From positions 1 to 40,223 of the forward strand of contig JALFUW010000034.1 of assembly GCA_022786995.1 (NCBI GenBank): a DNA stretch of 40,223 bases, read 5' to 3'. The notes beneath the pieces were generated by a model. It made no database searches. It saw nothing but the letters and a program-made list of their open reading frames with translations, and had not been told where the DNA came from. Made by a program: the position numbers and the translations under genes. Shown piece after piece: positions 29,674 to 36,927 of the stretch. Position 1 is the stretch's first letter, and each line of letters begins with the position of its first letter. The DNA comes from Clostridiales bacterium (GTDB lineage Bacteria > Bacillota > Clostridia > Oscillospirales > Oscillospiraceae).

Positions 29674-30540
29674 ATGAAAAACCTTCGCAGACAATTTGAG
29701 CTTTTCTGCTACAAAAACCGAACCAAGGGCATCCCCAACCTGATGCTCTACATCGTCCTGGGAACCGCTGTGGTTTACGTTATGAGCACCATCGCAGAAA
29801 ATCATTTTTTGTACTATCTTCTGTGCTTTGACCGAACGGCGATTCTCCATGGGCAGATCTGGCGGCTGATCACCTATCCCCTGACCTACAGCGCGGGGAA
29901 TCTGCTGCTGACCGCCGTTGTGCTATTTTGCTACTATTCCCTGGGACGAGCCATGGAGAATATCTGGGGTACATTGCGCTTTAACCTCTATTATCTGTCC
30001 GGCGTGGTGATGATGGACGTTTACTGCATGATTTTCGGCGGCGCGGCGGATGTGTCCTACCTGAATATGAGCTTGTTCCTGGCCTACGCCACCCTGTTCC
30101 CCGACGCCACCTTCCTGCTGTTTTTCATTATTCCCGTCAAGGGCTGGATTTTCGCCCTGATCGATCTGGTGCTGGTGCTGGTGGGTCTTCTCACCTACCC
30201 CTTCCCCTACAATCTGTTCTCCGTCATCTCCCTTGCCAACTATTTCCTGTTCTTCGGCAAGGATGTGCTGAATGTGATTCCCATGGCCTGGCGGGCCAAT
30301 GCCGCCCGGCTGTTCCGAAAGAAACCCCCGGTACAGAAAAAGGCCAAGGTCATTCGCTTTGACGCCGGTTCCTACGAGGCAAGTCAAGCCACGGTAAAAG
30401 CCCCCTATACCCACAAGTGCACCGTCTGCGGACGGACGGATGTGAGTAATCCCGAGCTGGAATTCCGCTACTGTTCAAAGTGCAGGGGCTACTACTGCTA
30501 CTGCCAGGAGCACATCAACAATCACACCCACATTCAGTAA
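29674..30540 (+). CDS. Rhomboid-like membrane protein (probable pseudoprotease) with zinc-binding tail
   Basis: A 288-residue protein with six or so membrane helices over residues 22-200, arranged like a rhomboid: GQIWRLITYPLTYS before helix 2, then YYSLGRAMENIWGTLRFNLYY, as in rhomboids after helix 2. Where active enzymes have GxSG, this has YLNMSLFLAYAT (131-139), and where they have the catalytic His in helix 6, it has SLANYFLFFG (186-195). Both catalytic residues therefore appear absent or altered. After a basic linker, residues 249-286 hold CxxC (249, 252), CxxC (267, 270), Cys275, Cys277, His280, His284 and His286, one or two zinc sites. GGAGGT six bases before the ATG supports the start. 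Likely cotranscribed with tmcAL. Role unknown. Confidence 0.8.
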   Translation: MKNLRRQFELFCYKNRTKGIPNLMLYIVLGTAVVYVMSTIAENHFLYYLLCFDRTAILHGQIWRLITYPLTYSAGNLLLTAVVLFCYYSLGRAMENIWGTLRFNLYYLSGVVMMDVYCMIFGGAADVSYLNMSLFLAYATLFPDATFLLFFIIPVKGWIFALIDLVLVLVGLLTYPFPYNLFSVISLANYFLFFGKDVLNVIPMAWRANAARLFRKKPPVQKKAKVIRFDAGSYEASQATVKAPYTHKCTVCGRTDVSNPELEFRYCSKCRGYYCYCQEHINNHTHIQ

Positions 30541-30542
30541 CC

Positions 30543-30576
30543 ACACGCCCGGCACGGAAAAGCCCGTGCCGGGTGT
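30543..30576 (+). terminator. Terminator after the rhomboid-like gene
   Basis: A 13-bp stem (30543-30557 with 30564-30576, one mismatch) followed by a weak T-rich stretch TTCTCTTT, 3 bases after the stop codon. Confidence 0.75.
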
Positions 30577-30633
30577 TCTCTTTCCCCGGGCGGTGCATAG
30601 GATGTTCCATACATCTACATTTGAGGTGGTACT

Positions 30634-31245
30634 ATGGAACTGACTGCAAATCACATTACGCTCCGGGGCTCTCTATTGTCCATGCCCCTGTATTCCCACG
30701 AAAACCACGGACGGCGGTTTTTCCGCTTCTATCTTGAGGTGCCAAGGCTATCCGGGGCGGTGGACGTGCTGCCGGTGATCGCCCGGGAGGATGTGCTGAG
30801 CGCCATGGAGCTGTCCGATGGGGAGATGCTCACCGTCACCGGGCAGGTGCGCTCCCACAATGTCCGGGAGGACAGCCGGCGGCGGCTGCTGATTTTCGTA
30901 TTCGCGAACCTCATCGTCTGCGAGGACGGCGAACCGCTGAACGACGTGGTTCTGGAAGGGCCGCTGTGCCGGGAGCCTACTTACCGAAAGACCCCGCTGG
31001 GCCGGGAAATCTGCGACGTGATGCTGGCGGTGCCCCGGGCCTTCCGGCGGGCGGATTACCTGCCCTGTATCTTGTGGGGCAGAACCGCGTTGGAGTGCGC
31101 CCAGTTCCATACCCGGGATATCCTTCGGATCACCGGGCGGCTGCAAAGCAGAACCTACACCAAGGTTCTGGAAAGCGGCAGCGAGGAGCGCACCGCCTAC
31201 GAAATCTCTGCTCTCACCGCTCAGCGGGTGGAATTGGAGGCATAA
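30634..31245 (+). CDS. Two-domain OB-fold (SSB-like) protein
   Basis: A 203-residue protein of two SSB-like OB folds in tandem. The first (about 1-105) has LRGSLLSMPLYSHENHGRRF, then FYLEVPRLSG and LTVTGQVRSHN. The second (105-203) has VVLEGPLCREPTYRKTPLGR, ICDVMLAVPR, DYLPCILWGRTALECAQFH and ILRITGRLQSRTYTK, which follows the single-strand-binding protein pattern well. No acidic C-terminal tip is present, unlike canonical SSB, so it is probably not the replication SSB; it may bind single-stranded nucleic acid in another setting. GAGGTGG lies before the ATG. No clear promoter was found in the 90 bases upstream. Confidence 0.8.
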   Translation: MELTANHITLRGSLLSMPLYSHENHGRRFFRFYLEVPRLSGAVDVLPVIAREDVLSAMELSDGEMLTVTGQVRSHNVREDSRRRLLIFVFANLIVCEDGEPLNDVVLEGPLCREPTYRKTPLGREICDVMLAVPRAFRRADYLPCILWGRTALECAQFHTRDILRITGRLQSRTYTKVLESGSEERTAYEISALTAQRVELEA

Positions 31246-31311
31246 AAAACGATGGGCTTACGGCTGCCAGCAAAGCGGCAGATTGCAATTTGCAGCAATC
31301 CATATGCCACT

Positions 31312-31421
31312 GTAGGGGCGGCCATTGTGCCGCCCGAAAGGTTCCGATATTTTGCGCTTTACCGTCAAAACGGAGTGCGTACCACGCCCAACGCTGCGGG
31401 CGGCCATTGGCCGCCCCTACG
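31312..31421. repeat. REP-like palindrome pair in inverted orientation
   Basis: Two related palindromes face each other: GTAGGGGCGGCCATTGTGCC (from 31313) and, on the other strand, GTAGGGGCGGCCAATGGCC (ending at 31421), each itself folding into a GC-rich hairpin. They are separated by about 60 bases. Such paired palindromes recall BIME-type repeats. No transposase is present here. They lie in the 465-base gap between the OB-fold gene and nth. Confidence 0.7.
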
Positions 31422-31459
31422 GTAATGTTTGGCAGATTCCATATTTTTACAGAGCTTAT

Positions 31460-31603
31460 GGTCGAGGGGCCCAAAGGATGTAGGATGACCGCCCAGCGTC
31501 CGTAACGCATTGTCAGCGGCGACTCGCCGCTGGTCGAGGGGCCCAAAGGATGTTGGTTGACCGCCCAGCGTTCGTGACGCATTGTCTGCGGCGACTCGCC
31601 GCC
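31460..31603. repeat. Two tandem copies of a 72-base repeat
   Basis: Units 31460-31531 and 31532-31603 agree at 66 of 72 positions. Each starts GGTCGAGGGGCCCAAAGGAT and ends in the small palindrome GCGGCGACTCGCCGC. No reading frame is supported. With the palindromes to the left, they fill most of the gap between the OB-fold gene and nth; the remaining bases hold nothing I recognise except the nth promoter. Confidence 0.85.
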
Positions 31604-31654
31604 AAATTCCTATTTATCAAGCGGCTGAGTATAACCGATCAGCCAAAAAAACGA

Positions 31655-31683
31655 TTGTCTTTCTTCCTGATTCGTGGTATAAG
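31655..31683 (+). promoter_or_regulatory. Promoter of nth
   Basis: TTGTCT (31655-31660), 17-base spacer, TATAAG (31678-31683), 27 bases before the ATG. Confidence 0.7.
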
Positions 31684-31710
31684 TAGAAAAAACGAAAAGG
31701 AAATACGGCT

Positions 31711-32343
31711 ATGAAAGAAAAAGTTAACGCCATCATTGAACTGTTGAAGCAGCGCTATCCAAACGCCCTGTGTGCCCTGCACTATGATAAGGACTACGAG
31801 CTGATGATTGCCGTGCGGCTGTCCGCCCAGTGCACCGACGCACGGGTGAACCTGGTGACCCCCGGGCTGTTCGCGGCCTATCCCACGCTGGAAGCCATGG
31901 CGGGGGCTGATATCGCTCATGTGGAGGAACTGGTACACTCCTGCGGTTTCTATAAGCACAAGGCAAGGGACATCGTTCTGGGCTGCCAGATGCTGCTCAG
32001 TGACTACGGCGGAAAGGTTCCCGGTACCATGGAGGAGCTTCTCAAAATTCCCGGTGTGGGCCGAAAAACCGCCAATCTGCTGCTGGGTGATCTGTATGCC
32101 GTGCCGGGCAGCGTGGTCTGTGACACCCACTGCATCCGTATCTGCGGACGGCTGGGGCTTTCCCATGGCAAGGAGCCAGAAAAGGTGGAGGCCCAGCTGC
32201 GGGCCATTCTGCCGCCGGAGGAAAGCAGCGATTTCTGTCACCGCATCGTTCTGTTTGGCCGGGACTGCTGCACCGCCCGGAACCCGGACTGCGGCAACTG
32301 CCCCTTAAGCCTGTACTGCCGGGAATATAACCCGGAAGCGTAA
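31711..32343 (+). CDS. nth: Endonuclease III
   Basis: Base-excision repair glycosylase/AP lyase for oxidised pyrimidines. The 210-residue length is typical. The helix-hairpin-helix LLKIPGVGRKTANLLL carries catalytic Lys119, and VVCDTHC carries Asp138. The [4Fe-4S] site is Cys187-x6-Cys194-x2-Cys197-x5-Cys203. SAQCTDARVN is the conserved early motif. An AAGGA site nine to ten bases before the ATG and its own promoter support the start. The gene is followed by a hairpin that overlaps the start signals of the flippase gene. Confidence 0.96.
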   Translation: MKEKVNAIIELLKQRYPNALCALHYDKDYELMIAVRLSAQCTDARVNLVTPGLFAAYPTLEAMAGADIAHVEELVHSCGFYKHKARDIVLGCQMLLSDYGGKVPGTMEELLKIPGVGRKTANLLLGDLYAVPGSVVCDTHCIRICGRLGLSHGKEPEKVEAQLRAILPPEESSDFCHRIVLFGRDCCTARNPDCGNCPLSLYCREYNPEA

Positions 32344-32353
32344 CGGTCATAAC

Positions 32354-32396
32354 CCCTCCCCTGTCCGCATAGGCTGTGGACAAGGGAGGGATTTTT
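32354..32396 (+). terminator. Terminator-like hairpin that contains the next gene's Shine-Dalgarno
   Basis: CCCTCCC (32354-32360) and TGTCC pair with GGACA and GGGAGGG (32384-32390), followed by five T. It has all marks of an intrinsic terminator for nth. Its right arm GGGAGGG is also the only binding site for the flippase gene, whose TTG start codons lie at 32395 and 32398. Confidence 0.75.
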
Positions 32397-32397
32397 G

Positions 32398-33894
32398 TTG
32401 CGCAGAAAGCTTCCGATTTTCTATTCCGCCCTGCTGCTGACCGGGGTCAACCTGCTGCTGCGGCTGGCGGGCACTTCCTTTCAGGTCTATCTCTCCGGGC
32501 GAATCGGCCCAGCCGGAATTGGACTGCTGCAGCTGGTTGTGTCGGTTGGCTCCTTCGCTATGATCATAGGCATCGCCGGTGCGCGCACAGCTGCCATGTA
32601 TCTGACCGCCGGGGAGCTGGGAAAGAATCGCCCGGAAAACGTGACGCGGGTTTTGTCTGCCTGCTTTCTGTACAGCATTCTTTGCAGCGGCGGGGCAGCC
32701 CTATTTCTATATCTTATGGCCCCTCAGCTGGCGGAGCATTGGATCGGCAGCCCGGACACTGTCCCGGCCCTGCGGCTGCTGGCTGCCTTTTTGCCCGCCA
32801 CCTGCCTGTGCGCCGTGATGACCGGGTACTTTACCGCGGAAAACCGAGTCGGCACCCTGGCGGCGGTGGAGGTCTGTGAGCAGCTGTGCTCTATGGGACT
32901 GACACTGCTGGCGCTGAAATACTGGGCAGGGCACGATGCCGGACGGGCCTGCCAGTGCGTCATATTCGGCAGCTTTTCCAGCGGCTGCCTGACACTGTGT
33001 ACGCTGGTGGTTCTGAGAAACCGTGAGCATCCCCAAACCGGCGCTCCTTTCCCCATCGGAAGGCGGCTAATTCAAACTGCCGTTCCGCTGGGGTTGGCAG
33101 ATGTACTGAAATCCGGCATCAGCACCATTGAAAATCTGATGGTTCCCAAACGCCTTGCCCGCAACAAGACAATCACGAATCCGCTTTCCAGCTTTGGCAC
33201 CGTCTGCGGCATGGTATTCCCCATTCTCATGTTTCCGGCCTGCATTCTGTTCGGTCTGACGGAATTGTTAATTCCCGAACTGGCCCGGTGCGCCGCCGCA
33301 GGCAGCAGGAAACGCATTTCCTATCTGACCCGCAGAAGTCTGAAAATCACCATGCTTTATGGGGTAACCATTGCCGGGCTGATGTATCTATTGTCAGACA
33401 CGTTATGTCTGCGATTTTACGGCAGCGGCGAGGCAGGGCGGTATCTGCGGCTGTACGCGCCTCTGATTCCCATGCTGTATTGCGATTGCGTCACCGACGC
33501 CATGACAAAAGGGTTGGGCCAGCAGAAGGTCTGCGTCCGCTACAACATCCTCACCTCCGCAATGGATGTGGTATTTCTCTATCTTCTGCTTCCAAAGTAT
33601 GGGATGGAAGGGTATTTTTTCAGTTTTCTGATCACACATCTCGTAAATTTCATTCTGAGTCTGGGTCGACTTCTGCGCATCACCGGGGAGCGTCTGCCCG
33701 CGCATATCCCGATGCTGGCCCTGTCAGCGGCGCTGGCGGCGCTTTTAGGCGCGGGACAGCTGAATACCGTTTCCGCCCAATGCGTCGTCTACCTGATCCT
33801 TCTTTTCTGCCTGTTTACCCTGTTTCGGGTTTGCGGGAAGGCGGATTTTAACTGGTTTGTCGTCTGTATCAGGCCATCCAAAAGCGTATCCTGA
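32398..33894 (+). CDS. SpoVB/MurJ-type lipid-linked oligosaccharide flippase
   Basis: A 498-residue polytopic protein with about 14 membrane helices, of the polysaccharide biosynthesis/SpoVB branch of the MOP exporter superfamily. These proteins flip lipid-linked precursors; SpoVB acts in spore cortex formation. Recognisable: LLLRLAGTSFQVYLSGRIGP at the N-terminus, GLLQLVVSV, GYFTAENR, and the mid-protein PLSSFGTVCGMVFPILMFPA. The likely start is TTG at 32398-32400, seven bases after GGGAGGG; a TTG one codon earlier is possible, and no ATG is nearby. Translation and transcription would both be affected by the hairpin at 32354-32396. Which lipid substrate is used is not determinable here. Confidence 0.88.
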   Translation: MRRKLPIFYSALLLTGVNLLLRLAGTSFQVYLSGRIGPAGIGLLQLVVSVGSFAMIIGIAGARTAAMYLTAGELGKNRPENVTRVLSACFLYSILCSGGAALFLYLMAPQLAEHWIGSPDTVPALRLLAAFLPATCLCAVMTGYFTAENRVGTLAAVEVCEQLCSMGLTLLALKYWAGHDAGRACQCVIFGSFSSGCLTLCTLVVLRNREHPQTGAPFPIGRRLIQTAVPLGLADVLKSGISTIENLMVPKRLARNKTITNPLSSFGTVCGMVFPILMFPACILFGLTELLIPELARCAAAGSRKRISYLTRRSLKITMLYGVTIAGLMYLLSDTLCLRFYGSGEAGRYLRLYAPLIPMLYCDCVTDAMTKGLGQQKVCVRYNILTSAMDVVFLYLLLPKYGMEGYFFSFLITHLVNFILSLGRLLRITGERLPAHIPMLALSAALAALLGAGQLNTVSAQCVVYLILLFCLFTLFRVCGKADFNWFVVCIRPSKSVS

Positions 33895-33918
33895 ATCAAA
33901 GCTTCCCCAAAAAGGAAA

Positions 33919-33949
33919 GCCGCCAGTTTTCTTTTCGAAAGCTGGCGGC
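33919..33949. terminator. Bidirectional terminator between convergent genes
   Basis: GCCGCCAG (33919-33926) pairs with CTGGCGGC (33942-33949) around an A/T-rich loop. A T-rich tract follows on the reverse strand, for the kinase gene. The flippase gene ends 25 bases away. Confidence 0.75.
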
Positions 33950-33955
33950 CTCTGA

Positions 33956-35050
33956 CTATTTCCATTGGTTGACACACTCGCGCACGATACGCTCCATCTC
34001 GTCCATGTGTCTGAGCATATCCTTTGCCAGCGCGATCTGGCAGCGAGTGCGGATCAGGTTGTGGTCGGGGCTTTTGATGTTGAAGTACAGGTCTCCATCC
34101 AGGTAGTCCGCAAGGAACCGGGTGGCCAGCTCCGCCGTCAGGACGAAGCAGCTCATGGCAAGGGTATCCACCTCCGTATCCGTCATGGTTTTTGCGGTCA
34201 TGGACAGGAACCCTTCCGCAAAGGCACGGAACACCTCCAGATTCACCCCGGCCTTCTCGGGCTGCGGGCAGTCCTCCTCCACGAAGTTGGCAGCGAAACG
34301 GATGGCATCGCCAAAATCATGGCCGATGAGGCCGGGCATGACGGTATCCAGATCGATGACAATCATCGCCTCGTGCTTTTCCGGGGAGAACAGGACGTTA
34401 TTGATCTTCGTATCGTTGTGGGTCACCCGCAGGGGAAGCTTCCCGGCGTTATACAGGTCGGTCAGGCAGCAGGCCCGATCCTGCACAGAAATCAGATAGT
34501 CGATTTCCTCCCGCACCTGACAGGCCCGCCCGGCTTTGTCCTCCCCCACGGAACGCAGGAAATCCTCGTAACGCTTACGGGTATTGTGGAAGCCCGGAAT
34601 GGTTTCCGTCAGCTCGGAAATGTCAAAATCCGCCAGATCCATCTGAAATTCGCCAAAGGCCTTACCGGCATTGCGCACCACGCTCATATCCGTCACGGAA
34701 TTGAAGGTAACGGAGGGAACGTAGTTCGTCATCCGCCAGAAGTTGTCACCGTCAACGAGGTAGGTCTTTCGGTCGGCGGTGTGGTGGAAGTGCAGCGCAA
34801 GCTGCCCCGGCTTTTTCGCCCGGATGTGCTCCGTGACCTTGTCGATGTTGTCCATCAGACCGATGGGATTGCGGAAGGCGTAGGTATTGACGTTCTGCAC
34901 CAGAAAGGATTTTGGATTTCCGTCGGGCAGGCGGAAATTAACCTTGTAAGTACGGTTCACGTTGCCCATCTGAATGGTCTCGTAACCAAGATAGTCGTAT
35001 TCAATGCGGAAGGCTCTGGAAACCTCCAGCAGCTTCTCATACAGATCCAT
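33956..35050 (-). CDS. Phosphotransferase of the NahK/aminoglycoside-kinase fold
   Basis: A 364-residue kinase-like protein resembling N-acetylhexosamine 1-kinase (NahK) of bifidobacteria and related APH-fold sugar kinases. Key motifs: catalytic loop HNDTKINNVLF (Asp as base, Asn metal ligand) and the metal-binding VIDLDTVMPGLIGHDFGDAI. The N-lobe has GNVNRTYKVNF and FLVQNVNTYAF with an ATP-binding lysine-poor pattern as in NahK. A role in salvage of GlcNAc or GalNAc from host glycans is an inference from family resemblance; the substrate is not proven. The ATG at 35048-35050 follows GAGAGGAG. An upstream in-frame reading would translate repeat element B and is rejected. Confidence 0.85.
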   Translation of the reverse strand: MDLYEKLLEVSRAFRIEYDYLGYETIQMGNVNRTYKVNFRLPDGNPKSFLVQNVNTYAFRNPIGLMDNIDKVTEHIRAKKPGQLALHFHHTADRKTYLVDGDNFWRMTNYVPSVTFNSVTDMSVVRNAGKAFGEFQMDLADFDISELTETIPGFHNTRKRYEDFLRSVGEDKAGRACQVREEIDYLISVQDRACCLTDLYNAGKLPLRVTHNDTKINNVLFSPEKHEAMIVIDLDTVMPGLIGHDFGDAIRFAANFVEEDCPQPEKAGVNLEVFRAFAEGFLSMTAKTMTDTEVDTLAMSCFVLTAELATRFLADYLDGDLYFNIKSPDHNLIRTRCQIALAKDMLRHMDEMERIVRECVNQWK

Positions 35051-35071
35051 ATGGTTCTCCTCTCTACCGCA

Positions 35072-35206
35072 ATTGACAATTGACAATTGAGAATTGACAA
35101 TTTCGGTATCCCCTTCGGGGATTATCATAAAATCGTTCTACAGGAGTTTGTTTCTTTTCCCGTAAGGACTCCCAAACTGTCAATTGTCAACTGTCAATTG
35201 TCAATT
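35072..35206. repeat. Repeat element B: inverted heptamer arrays around a hairpin core
   Basis: The left array (35072-35099) is ATTGACA x2, ATTGAGA, ATTGACA. The right array (35178-35205) is TGTCAAT, TGTCAAC, TGTCAAT x2. The core holds ATCCCC-TTC-GGGGAT (35108-35122). It lies between rnc and the NahK-like gene. The right array overlaps the last codons of rnc and supplies its stop codon (TGA of AATTGACA at 35201-35203). See element A at 18044-18157. Confidence 0.85.
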
Positions 35207-35887
35207 TTTCTCGGGGAACAGCTTCTCAATAGCTGCCCGGGCAGCGTCCTGCTCGGCACGTTTTTTGCTGCTGCCGCTGCCAAAACCCACCACGACTCCG
35301 TTCAGAGACACTTCCACATCAAAACGCTTGTCGTGGTCGGGGCCGGACTGGCCCACCAGCTCATAGGAAAGGGTCTGGTTCTTCTTCTGCTGAACCATTT
35401 CCTGCAGCTGGGTCTTATAGTCGGCGTTGTGCAGCTTCGTCACCGGCACCTCCACAAAGATGAAGGTTCGCACGATTTGCAGCGCCGCCTCCCTGCCGCC
35501 GTCCAGGAAGGAAGCAGCGATCACGGATTCCATGGCATCGGCCAGAATGGAGCTGCGGGTTCTGCCGCCGCCCTGCTCCTCGCCGTGACCGAGGAGCAGA
35601 TGCTGCCCCAAACCGATGCGCTCTGCCGCCGCCGCCAGGGTCTGCTCGCAGACCATGTCCGCCCGCATCCGGGTCAGTTCTCCCTCCGGGCGGTTGGGGA
35701 AATTGCGGAACAGATACTCCGCTACCAGCATGCCCAGCACGCTGTCCCCTAAAAACTCCAGCCGCTCGTTGCTGAGCAGACTGTTGTGCCAGCGCTCGTT
35801 GGCGTAGGAGGAATGGGTCAGGGCATTCTGCAAAAGAGAAATGTTATGAAATTTGTAGCCGATCACTGCTTCCAGATCCTTAAGCAT
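35201..35887 (-). CDS. rnc: Ribonuclease III
   Basis: Cleaves double-stranded RNA in rRNA and mRNA processing. About 228 residues: endonuclease domain with THSSYANER, the signature NERLEFLGDSVLGMLVAEYL and the catalytic Glu in ILADAMESVIAA, then a dsRNA-binding domain (DYKTQLQEMVQQKKNQTLSY ... GSGSSKKRAEQDAARAAIE). The ATG at 35885-35887 overlaps the plsX stop codon region by 8 bases. A GTG three codons upstream (35894-35896) is an alternative, and neither has ideal spacing to AAGGG. The last residue (Asn) and the stop lie inside repeat element B, so insertion may have altered the C-terminus slightly. The usual acpP between plsX and rnc is absent. Confidence 0.95.
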   Translation of the reverse strand: MLKDLEAVIGYKFHNISLLQNALTHSSYANERWHNSLLSNERLEFLGDSVLGMLVAEYLFRNFPNRPEGELTRMRADMVCEQTLAAAAERIGLGQHLLLGHGEEQGGGRTRSSILADAMESVIAASFLDGGREAALQIVRTFIFVEVPVTKLHNADYKTQLQEMVQQKKNQTLSYELVGQSGPDHDKRFDVEVSLNGVVVGFGSGSSKKRAEQDAARAAIEKLFPEKN

Positions 35888-36911
35888 CGGCTTCACTTCC
35901 CTTCAGGGCCGCCAGGGTCTGCTCCAGCTGCGCGGTGAAGTTTCCTTCCGCCGCCGTCATGGCCTGCTTTACCGCGTTGCGGAAGGCCAGAGCGTCAGAG
36001 GAGCCGTGGGCCTTGATGACAGGCTTTTTAATGCCTAGGAACTGCGTTCCGCCGATCTCCCGGTAGTCAAGGAGCTTCGTCAGATCCTTTACGCCGGAGC
36101 GGCACAGAAGATAGCCCAGCTTGGAGCCCAGATTCTTCTTGAACATCCGCTTGAGCATGCTTCCCATAAACATGGCGGTGCCCTCAATGGATTTGATCAG
36201 AATATTTCCGTTAAAGCCATCGCAAACCACCACATCCACCGCGCCCAGAGGCACGTCCCGGGCTTCCACGTTGCCGGTGAAGTTGATGAGACCCTTGTCC
36301 GCCGCATCCTTCAGAAGGGCGTAGGCATCCTTTTGCAGCTGGGTGCCCTTAGAGTCCTCGGAGCCGATGTTCAGCAGGCCCACTCTGGGGTTCTCCACGC
36401 CCAGCGTGTATTTGGAATAAGCGGAAGCCACCAGACCGAATTGCAGCAAAAATTCCGGGGTGCACTCGGCGTTGGCGCCGCAGTCGCAGACGATGACCTT
36501 GTGGCCTGCCTTGGTGGGCATAGCGGGGGCCATGGACGCCCGGCGGATGCCCCGCACCCGCTTGACAAGCAAGGTCGCCCCGGTCAGCAGCGCCCCGGTG
36601 GAACCGGCGGAAACAAAGGCGTCGCCCTTACCGTCGGCCAGCATTTTGAGGCCGATCACCATAGAGGAATTCTTCCGCTTATGGAGCACCGTACCGGGAT
36701 CGTCGTGCATGTCCACCACGTCATCGGCATGGGCAATCTCAATGCCCTCGGGCAGCGTATTCAGGCCGTTCTTTTTAAGAACCTCCAGAATTTCCTCTCC
36801 ACGGCCAACCAGAATAATATCCACGCCGTAAGCCTTTACTGCGTCCAGCGCGCCCAGTACAGGAGCCTCCGGCGCGTTGTCGCCGCCCATGGCGTCCAGA
36901 ATGATCTTCAT
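35880..36911 (-). CDS. plsX: Phosphate acyltransferase PlsX
   Basis: Converts acyl-ACP and phosphate to acyl-phosphate, starting phospholipid synthesis with PlsY. The 343-residue length is normal. Motifs: ILDAMGGDNAPEAP at the N-terminus, VSAGSTGALLTGATLLVKRV, NIGSEDSKGT, VVVCDGFNGNILIKSIEGT and DYREIGGTQFLGIKKPVIKAHG. The ATG at 36909-36911 follows AGAGGTG. It is third in a topA-trmFO-plsX-rnc minus-strand run, 16 bases after trmFO, and its stop overlaps rnc. Confidence 0.96.
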   Translation of the reverse strand: MKIILDAMGGDNAPEAPVLGALDAVKAYGVDIILVGRGEEILEVLKKNGLNTLPEGIEIAHADDVVDMHDDPGTVLHKRKNSSMVIGLKMLADGKGDAFVSAGSTGALLTGATLLVKRVRGIRRASMAPAMPTKAGHKVIVCDCGANAECTPEFLLQFGLVASAYSKYTLGVENPRVGLLNIGSEDSKGTQLQKDAYALLKDAADKGLINFTGNVEARDVPLGAVDVVVCDGFNGNILIKSIEGTAMFMGSMLKRMFKKNLGSKLGYLLCRSGVKDLTKLLDYREIGGTQFLGIKKPVIKAHGSSDALAFRNAVKQAMTAAEGNFTAQLEQTLAALKGSEADA

Positions 36912-36927
36912 ATGTACACCTCTTTCT

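Noticed and set aside
31214..31582. A minus-strand open frame of 122 codons with an internal peptide repeat
   Set aside because: The peptide repeat is only the translation of the 72-base tandem DNA repeat; there is no binding site and no domain.
35051..35128. Longer start for the NahK-like kinase
   Set aside because: The extra residues come from repeat element B; the GAGAGGAG site fits the ATG at 35050.
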